A DNA stretch of 64,000 nucleotides from Sporobolomyces roseus. Lineage: Eukaryota > Basidiomycota > Microbotryomycetes > Sporidiobolales > Sporidiobolaceae. Shown piece after piece: positions 32,357-44,600 of the stretch (the stretch's first letter is position 1; each line of letters opens with the position of its first letter). Under the pieces are notes generated by a model. The model was not told where the DNA came from. It worked only from the letters and a program-made list of their open reading frames with translations, and ran no database searches. Made by a program: the position numbers and the translations under genes. The stretch lies in contig JADILM010000005.1 of the NCBI GenBank assembly GCA_016617785.1, positions 1,364,001-1,428,000 on the forward strand. The letters run 5' to 3'.

Positions 32357-34017
32357 TAGTCAGAGGTTCTGGTCGGGAGAAATGGAATACCGCTTCGATA
32401 CGCTTGCTCGAGGTTTGGATTCTGACCGAGAGCTACCTGGTGACCTCTTTCGACGTTGCTGCTCGAGTCATTAATTTGGAAATCATTGCCGTACATTTCA
32501 TCCTCGCTCCGAGCGATTTCGACTCTCGCTACCTCGCGACTTCCCTCGAACGACGTGGCTTTCTTTTCTCCTCCTTCACATCACTGTCTCCTCTCACTCC
32601 TTGAAGGAAGAAAAGGCCAAGGTTGCGGGGTGCGATCGATTTGCTGCTGATGTTGTGTCGGAATCGGAATTTGATGGGCTTCAGATCCTTCTATCGAGTC
32701 GCTGGCCTATCGTCCGGTGCCTCAAGCTCTCGCTCTGCTGTTTCGCTCCTCTGTCTGTCTACTTCACATCCCAATTTCAAGGAGACGAATGTCTCGATTT
32801 CGACTCTGCCTCTCTATCCTACACCTTTGTACGCTACGCCAGAGTCCCCTGCTCAATAGCCACTCCCTGACTCCTTTCGCGCATTCGAACCCGTCCACCA
32901 GCTCTTCTTCGATAGCGATTTGTCGAGCTCGAGGGTTTCGTGTGTGCGAAGGGACGAAGGACTACGCCAAGCCTGAGCGCTATCGATGCATCGCCAGCAA
33001 GTCAAGTTGTCGATCAGCTTCAGGCTTCTCTAAGAAGAGGCAAGGGGGAGAGGGAGCTCACCTTGCGATCTCGACGATTCTTGCGAATCACTATCATCTC
33101 TCGAGCTTCATCTGCCCGCACATCGCCGTATATAAGCTCAATTACACGCCGTACACATGCCACATTTCACTAAATGTTGCCATTAGCTCTCAACGCTCCC
33201 GAATCGAGGGAAGGAGAGAAAGATTGGCTCGCGAGTTGACAGCATCGATTTCTCGGTATCATCAACTTCTCGTTTCACATTCTTCGCTACCGCCAATCTA
33301 ATCAAGATACTCTTGATACCGGCAGCGCTTGTGTAGTTCGAGAAGTCGAAGTCGAGGGAGAATTCGAGGAGAGAGATGAACAGAGGGGAAGAGTCTGAGA
33401 AGACAGGAGAAAGGCTAGCCGGGAAGAGCTAGGTCATCGTAAGCTGTAGTAGGTGTTGCATGTTGGTCTAGAGGAGTTTAGCGAGTTCGAGGTGGTTTAA
33501 TCAGAGTGAAAAGAAACGAGTTTCGCTGGTTGACCTCGAACCAATCTCTTCAACTCGCTTAGACTGCTTGAGATAGCTTCAAACCAGTCTTGGGAGCTGT
33601 ACGACTCGACCCTATACTATCACAAGGTCGCGCAACCCTTCCTCGCTACTTCCCCCACCGACTACTTTCCTCCCTTCTCTCCCCTCGAATAGTCAACCTC
33701 AAGACTCGCCAAGCTTGCTACAATCTCACCCAGAGTAGAACTTATAGACGAGCGTACTTCCGACGAACCAAACAAGGCGACTTCCGCTTTCCTCTTCGCC
33801 CAAACTTTCGAAATCTTCTTCCCAGTCCCTCTCCTTTCCCCCCTTACCGCACCACTCGACGTTCTCCGACTTCCCATCTTCACTCTCGATACTTACTACA
33901 TCACGCCGACCATCTCTCACGACGACCTACTGTTCCTCGATCAGTCCCCTTTAATCCCTCGCAACGTCTCTCCCTCCTCTCGCCCGGTTCCCTACGTCCA
34001 CCTCTCCTTCTCCCTCT
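32357..34017. other. Gap between two MYND paralogues
   Basis: About 1.66 kb. The longest plus-strand open frame (about 32,717-33,301) is Ser/Arg/Leu-rich with no domain, no clear splice partners and no paralogue, and I do not call it. The last 400 bp are C/T-rich and probably promoter and leader of MYND paralogue 3. No RNA gene or repeat is seen. Confidence 0.5.
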
Positions 34018-34947
34018 ATGTCCACCTCCCTTACCGGCAGGTGTGTAGTCTGCCAGGAATCTACCTCAAGTCGATGCGCGGGCTGCGCCCGTCATGGCAC
34101 GAATTGGATGTTCTTCTGCTCAAGAGAGCACCAAATGCTTGTCAGTCTCACTCTCTATAGCTATCTGTTGATATGAGCTGACCGAGCGTGAGTGAGAGTG
34201 TAGGTCTTCCCGCTTCACAAGCGAGTGTGCGGTGTTCGAAGTTCCCCTTTCCAGTGGCCCGGGCTTTCAGAAGCTGAGCTCGTGCATATGAAGTCTATCA
34301 GCCAACAAGTCATGACCACTCCCGACGGAACGCGAACAAGCTGGCTTGGAATGGCCGCTCAGCTAGGGCCATCCCAGGAAGAGTCGGAACGGTTCTTCTT
34401 CGTGAGTTGATCAGCCTGGATTCCTTTTCATTCCTCACTACCGCTGACTGGACAGTGTGGATTACTACAGCTCTCCCTTGCCGCTTATTGAGATCCCGGG
34501 AAGGAGGAGCCCCTTCCGTCAGAATTCACCTACGATCTGCTCAAAACACGAAAAGCAGCTGCGCCGATAGCAATCACGATTGAGACACAGAGGCTTTCGC
34601 CACAAAATATGTCACGATCAACAGTCAGGGCCTGTTTCCGCAACGTATTCCTTGCACAACCCATCGACTTCCTCGTCAACGTTCTAATTGGAGAAGGCGA
34701 CCCAGAAGTTATCCGCAATGCTCCTTGGGGTACGAACCTTCAACACAAGTCTTTCATCTATGCCGGTTCTTTGGTGGCATCCTTTCGAGATCCTTCGCCG
34801 GAGAACAAACGCCTACTCGGGCTCACGAGGCTGGAGTTAATACGATACTGTCGGGAGGAAGTCGCAGCTGAAAGTCGTGAAGCGGCTCAGCATCTGTGCG
34901 ATGAGCTGGTAGAGAAGCTCTTTTTCCTCGAGGAAGACCTTCCGTAG
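34018..34947 (+). CDS. MYND zinc-finger protein, paralogue 3
   Basis: Starts at ATG 34018 (MSTSLTGRCVVCQESTSSR). A complete MYND finger: CVVC-x6-CAGC ... FCSREHQML, then VFPLHKRVCG after an intron at about 34140-34203. The family block RSSPFQWPGLSEAELVHM follows. A ~100-nt intron (34402-34504, acceptor CGGGAAG) removes an in-frame TGA and leads to EEPLPSEFTYDLLKTRKA. The C-terminal block (NLQHKSFIYAGSLVASF, RLELIRYCREEVAAES) aligns with the other two copies. The TAG is at 34945-34947. It lies 323 bp from the second tRNA-Gly gene. Confidence 0.75.
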
Positions 34948-35264
34948 TGGCAGCGAGCATGATTTAGGTGTCATCCCCATCTCTAATATTTGTAATCTAT
35001 CGTATGTGTTCTCTAGAATCGGACTCGAACTTTTGAGGGTCAGCTTGAAGAGAAGAAGTGCTCAGATTCCACAAGCTCGCAATTGTCTACACAAAGGTGT
35101 CGACTCTCGCAAAAAGACAGCCGATCTCCTCATGAAGCTCGGTCAGAAAGCTTTGCGCTTTTGTCGGATCGCTGACATTGTCTTACCTGCGACGTATCGA
35201 CGAGCAGGTCAACGACGGGTCTCGAGCAAAAGCAAACGAAAGAAAAGAAAAGCTCGAAACTGGC

Positions 35265-35268
35265 AAAA
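35265..35268 (-). terminator. Pol III terminator of tRNA-Gly copy 2
   Basis: AAAA on the plus strand (TTTT in the transcript direction) just past the tRNA 3' end, in the same GCAAAAGATGAG context as copy 1. Confidence 0.6.
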
Positions 35269-35270
35269 GA

Positions 35271-35342
35271 TGAGTCGTACGGGAATCGAACCCGTCCCGC
35301 GAGCTTGGAAGGCTCGCATGATAACCACTTCACCAACGACCC
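35271..35342 (-). tRNA. tRNA-Gly (anticodon TCC), copy 2
   Basis: 72 nt, no intron, identical over its whole length to copy 1 at 18817-18888: same acceptor stem, anticodon loop CTTCCAA and B box GGTTCGATTCC. Identity runs a few bases into both flanks (GCAAAAGATGAG downstream; CCCGATGAA upstream). Confidence 0.95.
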
Positions 35343-35893
35343 GATGAATAGAACCTTCAATCAACAGTATATATACCTGAAAACGCGGTTTCAGATCTAT
35401 CGGTTGAGCACTCCACGTCAGTGTTGAGTCTAGCTGTTCTCCGCTGTCACCTGGACACAATATTTGACATGCGAGTCGATAAATCTGTAGAAACAATCCC
35501 GTACCTTTCGCAGACTCTCTCAGTTTTCGCCATTTTTCTCTGCAGTCTCCCTTCCGACTCCTCCTCTTGACGAAAGCTGAAGCGCGCCGAGCGAAATGGA
35601 CTCGTTATGGCGCAAATAATTAGATGATCAATTTTATGAGTTGAGCTCCTTCGCTTGTACTTGTCAGACCCGTCAAACTCGAATGAACTCGGAGGAAAAT
35701 GTTCGTCTCTCAGTCTGTTCATTCCAGATAGAACGCTATCTTGAACTCCATAGCTCATATTCCGCTCTCAATAAGCACTGCAAACTTGATCCAGCGAGAG
35801 CAAAAACATTTCAAACGAACAAATTCTATAACCGATCGAACCTTTCCTCCTCATTCGCAAGCGACAACACTTCCTATTGATTTCCTCGGTTTC
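35343..35893. other. Intergenic gap
   Basis: About 550 bp between tRNA-Gly copy 2 and the 3' end of BTB paralogue 2. Holds the tRNA TATA-like element, listed separately. Otherwise no convincing open frame or repeat. Confidence 0.5.
35368..35375 (-). promoter_or_regulatory. TATA-like element upstream of tRNA-Gly copy 2
   Basis: TATATATA 26-33 nt upstream of the tRNA 5' end, followed by CCTG, matching copy 1 in sequence and spacing. Probably the TFIIIB placement site. Confidence 0.55.
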
Positions 35894-37130
35894 TTACTTT
35901 GACCATGTATCCATCAACGTTTGACTGAGTACAAGTCCCGTAACACCGTCGATTCCCTCGTCTTCTCCTCTCTTCATTACTTCTTTGTACCCTCGAGTTT
36001 TGACGACGTCTTTCCAGTGCTTGACAGCGTAACGAAGGGCGACATCGCGTATGTCGGTGTAGTTGCTGGCGATGTCGCTGTAGAGCTCGAACATGACATT
36101 GGCACGAGAGAGTTGGGATTCGAAGTTGGAAAGAGCAATGTCGGGAAGACCGGGGATTTCAAGATAGTGTGCGAGGCGATAGATTGATTTGGGAGAGACA
36201 GGGGCAGGGGAACGAGGTTCAGTGAATCGGAGGGAGTCCGCTACGACGTTCGCGCGAGTACGAGTTTCGCCGTTTTGGTTGTTGGAGCCAGCTTCGAAGG
36301 TCGAACGAAGAGGTGCGAAGGCAATCTGTCCGGTACCAAGCCAACAAAGCAGGGCAAGATACGTCTCGTAGCGGTGCTGAGTAACCCTGATAGTCTTGTA
36401 GAGGACTCCTGGGGTCTTGAGTTCTTCGACATTCGTCTTGATCGACTTGGTGAGCTTGTCGGTCTCCTCGTCTGAGTCGTCGTACTCATAAGACGCTAGT
36501 GTGATGGATGAATCCTCCTCCTCCTGATTGTCAGCGTGTGCTTCCATGTCGTTCTCGTAGAACTCGGAGGATCGAAGTGCATCGAAATAGGGAGATATCT
36601 CGATAAGACTCGCTTCGTCGGACCACAAACGACGTCCACAACGAGGGAAGTAGAGACAGACATCTTGTGACCTTTGCGTAACGAGAGAGGCTGACACATT
36701 GAAAAGGTCAATTTCTGCTCACGAGAGTCGATTCTGGCGAAAACACACCAACGAAAGAACTGGCCTTGTCGCCAATGACGTGGTCGCCGGTCTGGTCAAG
36801 CTCAATATTGACCTCTATATCGTAGAGCTGCTGGCTCCCCGTGAAAGCTTTGGTATCGAACGCGAGCCTGCCGCTCGCTCCTGGCGGGAATAGACCGCGA
36901 CGAAGTTCGAGACGGAAGGTTTCGCCTTCAGATTGTCGCTTCACGATGATGGATCCTCCTCTGATCGAGATAGGCTTGGACGAATTACTCCAGGTCAGGT
37001 AAAGGAGAGTCGTATTGCGATCGGCTTCGAGCTGGGCGGGAGGAAGAGGAGCAGGCCAGGCGAGCGTGCTTGGAGGCTTATTGTATTCGTATCCATACAT
37101 ATAGATTGACTCGCACCATTCGAACGCCAT
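35894..37130 (-). CDS. BTB/POZ-domain protein, paralogue 2
   Basis: Starts at ATG 37130 (MAFEWCESIYMYGYEYNK). The N-terminal domain (TLLYLTWSNSSKPISIRGG; LFPPGASGRLAFDTKAF) matches BTB paralogue 1. After an intron at about 36.70-36.75 kb the BTB region reads VCLYFPRCGRRLWSDEA, IEISPYFDALRSSEFYEN, an acidic insert (SYEYDDSDEETD), YLALLCWLGTGQIAFAPL and SPKSIYRLAHYLEIPGL. It ends DTWSK at TAA 35894-35896. Same architecture and acidic insert position as paralogue 1, so the two arose by duplication; sequence divergence is considerable. Confidence 0.8.
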
Positions 37131-37302
37131 GGTGATGTCGAGGTGTGAAGGCGAGAGAAGATAGAGCAGAGAAGAGAGCCGAACAAAGAGGTGCGTCTCG
37201 TTCGGACTCTCCGCGGCCTTGACACATCACTCAAGTCGTATCGAAGAAACCAGGGCAGAAAGTTTAGAGTGAACGAACGATTACAACAGATCCTCGAATC
37301 GA

Positions 37303-38164
37303 CTAATCATCTCCAGCCGGCATTTCCTCCTCTAGATACCGCACCAATGTCACTCTCAATTCCGTCTTCTCATCTCCCCTCAGCACATCCGAGACGATCT
37401 TCGCTTCGACACTAGTTTGAATCTATTAACGAAAAGCAAAAAAATCAATTCGAATTAGAATGAAACGAGAGCAAATCCAGCACTTACCATTTCGAGAGCC
37501 CCTCGAATCACTCCTTCCAGTATCTTGATATACGACAGCCCGCCATCCACAGCTTCTTGAGGTAATTCAACGAAATCCGTCAAAGGGTTCTCATCGAAAA
37601 TGAGCGAGAAAGCGGGTTGAGGTTGTGTTGGCGAGACTGGGTGGTTTACTAGTGTCGGCGTGATCGATAGTAGAGATCGGAACGCGACCTGTGACGACCG
37701 AAAAGCTGGTTCAGCGGGAGAGCAAGAGACTGAAACTAGTTGCGAACTCACTTTTGACATGACTTCTCCTACTTCTGCGAAATCTTTACATCGCCCCAAC
37801 CCTGTCCTCGCTAAGAAGTCCTCGATCAATCGAACACCGATATTGTATCCCCTAGGGAGAGAGTAAGCGGAAGTCAGCAACGGGATCTTGAGAAAGCGAT
37901 TCGAGGAAAAGGTTAGGCTCACATCTTGTCCAGCTGTTTGTTCACTTCTTGATAGTCCTCATAATCCTTGACAAGCTGCACCACCAATGCTCCATACGTT
38001 AGGGAGAATAGCTCGGCATTCAGCTGCTCCACATCGATTCTTACTCTCCATCAGCTTCAATCGCGTGCAAAAGACGGCTAGAGACACACCTTGTCAGATT
38101 TGAGGTATGCATCACCCATAGCCTTGTATCTCGCGGCTGACGAGGTTGAAGTTTGGAAATTCAT
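37303..38164 (-). CDS. BET3: TRAPP complex subunit Bet3 (TRAPPC3)
   Basis: A core subunit of the TRAPP tethering complex, the Rab (Ypt1) exchange factor in ER-Golgi traffic. Starts [17 protein letters not shown] (ATG 38164). Central exons carry the Bet3 signature [32 protein letters not shown] and [16 protein letters not shown]; then [15 protein letters not shown] and [17 protein letters not shown]. After a GTAAGT...AATAG intron the last exon ends [12 protein letters not shown] at TAG 37303-37305. Four or more introns. The Cys in GRCKDF is at the position that is acylated in Bet3 proteins. Confidence 0.92.
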
Positions 38165-38384
38165 GATGGAAAGTTGGACGACCCAAGGGAAGAGCGAGAC
38201 GTGATTCTATTGGGTTTCTTGCACGTCGCGGATGTAGCTGATCAGGTAGTCAAGGTGTACTTGCTTGATGTATGCGTTCTTGTGAGGAGTGAATGGCAGG
38301 AAGTTGAGAGATCTCGCTCGTTAGTACGTTCCCCCTCTCTCTCCTTTCACCCTCATCACTAGCTTCTGTTTAACGACCTCAGAG

Positions 38385-40837
38385 ATGGCAGAGACAGTCA
38401 GTAATGTATTCGACACAGTCACTCATTTCGCTTCGTCCATTCGTGAGTCCCCTCCTCTTCTCTCTTTCTCCCTTTCATCTCTCCCCACCTCCTGCAAACT
38501 TGGCAACTCTCCTATTGTCCTTAAGCGAGTAGGGAACGATAGACTGACGAGATTGAAATGTAGCACAACCGATATCAAGCTTGAATCAACTGCTTGCAGC
38601 TGAAGAAGAGGATTCAAAAGTGAGTTCTCCCTTCGTTCTCCCCTTCTCGCAGCTCAAAATCCTCCATACTGACTAAAACCCTCTCTTTCCACGTCGTAGC
38701 GTATTCGACCTTCAGCAACAGATTGGTGGGTAGACGCGATTCGGTTTCAAGGCTCGACTATTCCTCGAGTGTGGAAAGCTGTCACGATCTGCACGCTTTG
38801 GTCTGTCGTTGTCGCGGTCGCAGATCTCGTATATGGCCAACATGTTAGTTCTGGAAGCTCGTCAATGACCTCGTTGAGCATTACTAACTCAAGGGGTCGT
38901 ACGTTCAGCTGGGTTTGACGAATTCGGTGACTCCGATGCTGTCAATCGTCGTCGGTTTGATTCTCGTGTTCCGTAACAGTTCAGCTTACAATCGATGTAC
39001 GTCTACTCTCACATGTTTATCTCGAGTCCGCTCACGACTGACGTAACCCTGCTTCACTAGGGGATACTGGTCGAACTACTTTCGCAAAAATGGTACCTCT
39101 CCCTCTCTCTCTCCCCTTCACTTCACTGCGCTTTCTTGAATTAAGTCAATATCGCTCTGTCGGACAGACCTCGCTCGTTCGCTCACTATCCCGAGGAATC
39201 TGGTTGAACGTCGGCGCTCCCACCTCAGAAAGATCTCGACTGGACTCGGAAGGGAACGTGAAGGAGTTGACTGCGAAAGAGATGGGAGAACGAGACAAGG
39301 ACCTAGAGGACAAGAAGAAGTGCTTGAGGTTATTGGTTGCTTTCGTTGTGAGTACCTTCACTTTCAGTCCCCTCCAGCTTGTAGTTATTGACGGAGAATT
39401 ATGTTGGTGTAGGTCGCGGCGAAGCATCATCTACGTGGAGAGTATGGAACAGAATGGGATGGTGAGCTGTTTTTCGCCATTTGGTCTCTCCTATCTCTAC
39501 TGACAATTCGTGCTTCTCCACTATCAGATCTCGAAGTGATCCTTGTAAGGCTCACCCTCTTCGCTCGAAGCTCTAGCTGACTCATCGTTGACTCTGCGAA
39601 CTTCAGCCCAACAAGTTCAAAGAATTTGCTCGTTCGACCGCTTTCGACAAAGCTAGCATCAATCGTACGTCTTCCATCGCGTCGCTCAGCCGCTGCGTTC
39701 TCACTGAGGCCTCCGACTCGTCATACAGATGCTGCTTCAAACGATGACTCGAGACCACCAGTCGGAACTGAATCTGTCGCTGCTGAGATTCATCGGCTCG
39801 AAAGGACAAGATCGATTCCAGCCGAGTCGCTCCCCGCCGATATCGAAGCTCAATCAACTGCAGTCGACGAAGGAGAACGGAAGCCGCTATTGAGGAAGAA
39901 CAAGAACAAGGACAAGCCTGTTCGAGGAGCAGGAGCGACGAAAATGAGGAGGCAAACTACGAATGAATCGCGAGCCGTTTTCAATTCCTACCTTTCAAAA
40001 CCTTCTCTCCCTCTCCCTCTCGTTATTGCTCATCAACTCTCGCTCTACCTCGCCACATGCAAACGTCGTGGTCAGCTCGAGTCAATCGGACCAGCAGGTT
40101 ACAACAATCTCGTTCAATCGATCAATTCCCTCGTTGATTGCTTCACGAGTTGCGAGAGATTGGTCACTGTCGAAATCCCCAATGTTTACACGATTCATCT
40201 CAAGCGTGAGCCCGAGCTTTCCTAGTTCATGTCTCGAAGTGTTTCGCTGATTTCGAGTCGGGTTTGTAGAGGTTGTTACGATTTACCTTTTCACTTTACC
40301 GCCAGTTCTCGTCGAACAGATGGGTTTCCTTGTGAGTCTAGCATCAACTGCATACTCTACTATCAAGGATGCTGACTGAATCGTTTCGCTCTTCGCTTAA
40401 GATGATTCCTTTGTAAGCCTGAGCTCCCTCTCTTTCCTTCGCGATGCGTCGAGCTGAATGATCCCTTCACTCACGCTCTTTCCCCTCTACCACTACTCCT
40501 CCACCATGTCCTCGAACAGTGTCACATGTGCAGCTTTCATGCTGATCGGAGTCGAAGGAATCTCGAGCGCGATGGAAATGGTCAGTCTCGTTCATGCTTC
40601 CCGTCGACCTTGTGGAACTCTCGCTGACGTATTCCATCCGACCTGTTATACTTGTAGCCCTTCGGTGGCGATGACAGTGATCTTCCGATTGATCTTTTTT
40701 GTGCAGAATTGAGGAACGAGGTGAGCTTCTCTTCTTCATCTTCGCTTTCCGACAGCACTGACTGTGCCGAATACTGTCATCAGGTTGAACACACCATCGC
40801 TCGACTTCCGAGGGGTACAGAGGAGTTCTGTATGTGA
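38385..40837 (+). CDS. Bestrophin-like (UPF0187/RFP-TM) chloride channel
   Basis: A multi-exon membrane protein. Starts MAETVSNVFDTVTHFASS (ATG 38385). Segments in order: DWWVDAIRFQGSTIPRVW, a first membrane span (TICTLWSVVVAVADLV), then LVFRNSSAYNRWYTGRTTFA, the family signature after helix 2. A charged loop follows with a basic patch (RKPLLRKNKNKDK), then the second membrane half (TIYLFTLPPVLVEQMGF; AAFMLIGVEGISSAMEM) and the conserved PFGGDDSDLPIDLF. The TGA is at 40835-40837. Expected to be an anion channel. Many short introns; the exon map between 38.6 and 39.7 kb is approximate. Confidence 0.85.
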
Positions 40838-41642
40838 AGCCCAGGAGGAGAAAGGAGATCTTTCGCACGTGGGAAAGAGCGATATTTACGAAATTTCGAA
40901 GGTTCAGAAGAGGTCTGTCGTTCGCCGCTGGCCGGTATGCGACGTCCACGACGCACTGTAGCTTTACATTACCCAGGTAGACTGTGATTGCATGGCAAAA
41001 ACACATGTCTCGCAACAATTTTCATTTTCTCATTTCATCCCCAACGAGCGGCTTGGAGTCGAATCGAGCTCACCGGTCTTGCTCTAGAGTGTTGTCGCTC
41101 GTCGTTGAAGTCTTTCCTGAGGCTATCCAAACGAGTTTCGACTGAGTGCCTCTCATCGGATTCAAAGTAAAGTCGAAGGGGGAAAAATTTCACGGCGAGG
41201 CTGTTGCATACAACCGCTTCCCTTCTTCCCCTCCTTTCACAAGCTGTTTCGACTCCCTCAACCAGTGTACTACCTTATCCGACCTAGCTGATAGTCCGAG
41301 GAGCCGCCTACTGTCCCTAATCGCGTGGTATCTCCCTGCAGCGGAATTCCCCCTTCAGAAATTGAATACAACTTCTCAACAACCTCCCTCGACCAAAACA
41401 CTGCAGCAACACGCTCTAGAGATCTCGTGGAGGGTACAAGGATTGTAATTAGGTAGATAAAGACTCTTGGTCGAGGTACGTAACGTCTCCCTCTCTTGAT
41501 TCGACTCTATCACGCCGTTTGCCTTATCTCTGTGTTCTCCCTTGCCCTCGAATCTTCAAAAACTCACGCGTTGTTTACTCTTTTCCTTCGATTTGATGCA
41601 GTTCTTCCATTCGCATAGCAATACTCTGTACCTACTCAAACC
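40838..41642. other. Intergenic gap and probable 5' leader
   Basis: About 800 bp without a convincing open frame. GTACGT at about 41474 and TTTGATGCAG ending at about 41602 could bound a leader intron of the following RNA-binding protein gene. Confidence 0.45.
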
Positions 41643-44600
41643 ATGTCGACCACCGCCGCATCCGTTTCCCCTTCCTCTTTCCACTTCTCCCCTTCACCTT
41701 CAAATGGACTTTCCCCGGCCAACCTCTCGCCAAATCCCGCTTCTCCAGTCTCCCCTTCTTTCGATCTATCATCCTCAGGACATCAAGCAGCAGATGGTCA
41801 AGCGTCTCACCCTTCAAGCTCTTCCAACACTCCACAATCAGACATCCCCACTCCTCTCTATGAACGATCTTCTTCCTCCCTCAGCGCCAATTCTGCCTCT
41901 CTCTCTCGACCCAATGGAAACGGAAGAACCATGTCGACGCAAAACCCGCAAGATATCTGGGGCTCGAACGCTTCTCACGCTTCATCTTCCCCTACCGGAA
42001 ATCATTCGTTTTTGAACTCTGGAGGTTACTCGGGAACAATCGGTGACTCAACGACGCAGAGGACGACTCGAGCAGCGAGTGATGGGCTACTCCTCGGATC
42101 CGGATTCATTTCTACACCGACAAACGGAATTAGTCCGCCAGGAGGGAGAATGTCAAGTTTAGGGAGCGATGATAGCTCTGAGGAGCAGGCAATGTTCAGG
42201 GAACACCAGAGGAAGACTTTGGAGAGTTCCGCAAACGCAAGATTGGTCAATTCAGTTCACAACAGCTCGGCAAACACTTCGACCAACGGCAGTTCGAGAT
42301 CTTTCGGTTCAACCACTAGTCCGACCACGAGTCCCTTCTTCACTCCGCTTACTATGAGCTCAAGCAACTCGACTGCCGCTTCTTCAGTACTTCCTCCCCT
42401 CCTCTCGCCAACTTCCCAATCTCCTCCCGGTTCTTCTCGCTTACCTCCTCTCTCGTCTGCTGCCAACGAAATTGACGCGAAAGGCGCTACTCTCCACCTC
42501 GGCGATCTCGACGTATGGATGGACGAGTCATACGTTCGAGAATGTTGCAAGCAGATGGGATGGGATAATATCACGAGCATCAAAATGAGTCGAGGAGCTA
42601 GGTTCGTTCACCTTTCTCCCTTTCGCTCGTCGTTCTATATGAGCATCTATTAACGTTAATTTCGTCCGGCATGTGAAAAGCAGTCCATCTTCCGGCTACT
42701 GTTTCCTTACCTTCCCCTCTTCGAACGAAGCTTCTCGAGTTCTCGCTCGTTTCAACGCTTCTCCTCCAATGCTCATGCCTCGTAGTGGTCGAACCTTCAA
42801 GCTCAACTGGGGAACGGGTGTGCCTGGAAGTGCACCGAAATGGGAAGGAGAATGGAGCGTATTTGTTGGTGATCTCGCGAGAGAAGTAGGAGAACAAGAG
42901 TTGATGGTACGTTTCTAACTTGTCTCCTCTTTTCGCATGTTCCTCGGCTGATCTCTGTGATATCTTATAGGGTCTCTTCACTCCTCTCTTCCCCTCGACC
43001 AAATCGGCAAAAGTCATGACCGATCCTTCTTCCGGTCTCTCTCGAGGCTACGGATTCGTTCGATTCGGAGAAGAATCCGACATGCAAAGAGCTTTATCGA
43101 TCGGTCTCAACCCGAACTCTGGTCTGCTCCTCCACGGTCGAACAATCCGAATTAGCGAAGCTACCGGAGGTGCGAACGGAACTCCTGGACTACTCGACGG
43201 TGCGGGAGGATTCAAGGATAGGGAGAGAGCGAGGACTAGAACTGCTAGCGAATCGAACGGATTGAACGCGACAGCACCAGGCTACTTCCCTCCTTACCCC
43301 TCTCAGCAGCAACAGCAAGATTACAACTCGTCGAACGGTCCTTCCGATTACAATTCTTCTCCTTACCCTGCCCCTTTCTCCCCTACGATGCCCCTCTCGC
43401 TCAACGCTCTTCAATTCGGTCCTCCTGCTGGAAACTCGAATAACGGTCCCCTTTCACCTTCTTTGAGAGGTGCTCTCAGTCCTTCGCTCGGAGGCGGAGG
43501 AGGCAGAGAAAACGGTCCTGTTCGACAACCGATTCCCGCTGGAGCAGTTCCTCCCGGTGGAGATCCCAACAACACGACCGTTTTCGTTGGTGGATTGCCT
43601 GCTTGCATCAGCGAAGAGACTCTCAAGGTTTGTTTCGCTTCTTTCTCCCGTTCACAGATCGTCTCACTGATGATGGTTCCCTCTTCACAGAGTTTCTTCC
43701 AACACTTCGGAGAAATCACTTACTGCAAGATCCCAACCGGAAAAGGTTGCGGTTTCGTTCAATTCGTCAAGCGACAAGATGCGGAACTAGCTATCGCCAA
43801 GATGAACGACTTCCCTATTCACGGCAAGAGTCGAATCCGTCTTTCGTGGGGTCGCAGTCAAGGTGACAAGCAAGTCGAACATGTTAGGAAGTTGGCGAGC
43901 GCTCTCGGAGTTCCCTTCGATGCGGTTTGGAGAATGGTTCAAGGTCAAGACAACTCTACCATCAAGCAGATCGCAAGCGCTGTAGGAGGTCCCGGATCAA
44001 CTGCTACTTCTCAACAGCAACAACTCGCAGACCGACAAACTGCCGCTGCTGCAAACGCTGCTCGTATGGATCTTCGAGCAGTCGCAAACGCTGCTGGATT
44101 GACCGAAGCTGAAGTTCTCGATCTCGTCAAGTCTGGAAACCCTGGCAATAGCAGCGGTCCTTCTTCCTCCCTCGCTGAACGTACAAACAGTGGAGGGTCG
44201 ACTTCGAACGGCGATTCACTTCTCGAGCGTTCCGGCAGCGGCGACAAGTCATCGTTGTTCTCTCGAATGGGACCCAGCACCTACTCGAATCAGCAAAATT
44301 CGCAGAACCACCAACAGCAGTCGATGCTTCCCCTCTCTCCTCCTCCTTCAGCTGGACCTGCCGCAGGTTCATTCTCTCACCACCTATCTCAGCTTCCTCC
44401 TCCGGCTGCACACGCTCACAACGGCTTCCACCCTCAATCGAACCCTTACGGTCCTCCTCCACCTCATCCTCAGGGACAATTCCACCCTCCTCCCCCCCAT
44501 CACGCTTTCCCTCCTCCCGGTCCTCCTCCTCACATCGCCAACTACCCTCAACCTCCTCCTCATCACCCTTCTCCATCTCCTTACAACGCTATCAGACCCG

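Noticed and set aside
32717..33301. 194-residue open frame between MYND paralogues 2 and 3
   Set aside because: No domain, no splice context and biased composition; not better than chance.
34440..34505. In-frame TGA in MYND paralogue 3
   Set aside because: It is removed if the intron ends at CGGGAAG (34504), giving a frame shared with the other copies.
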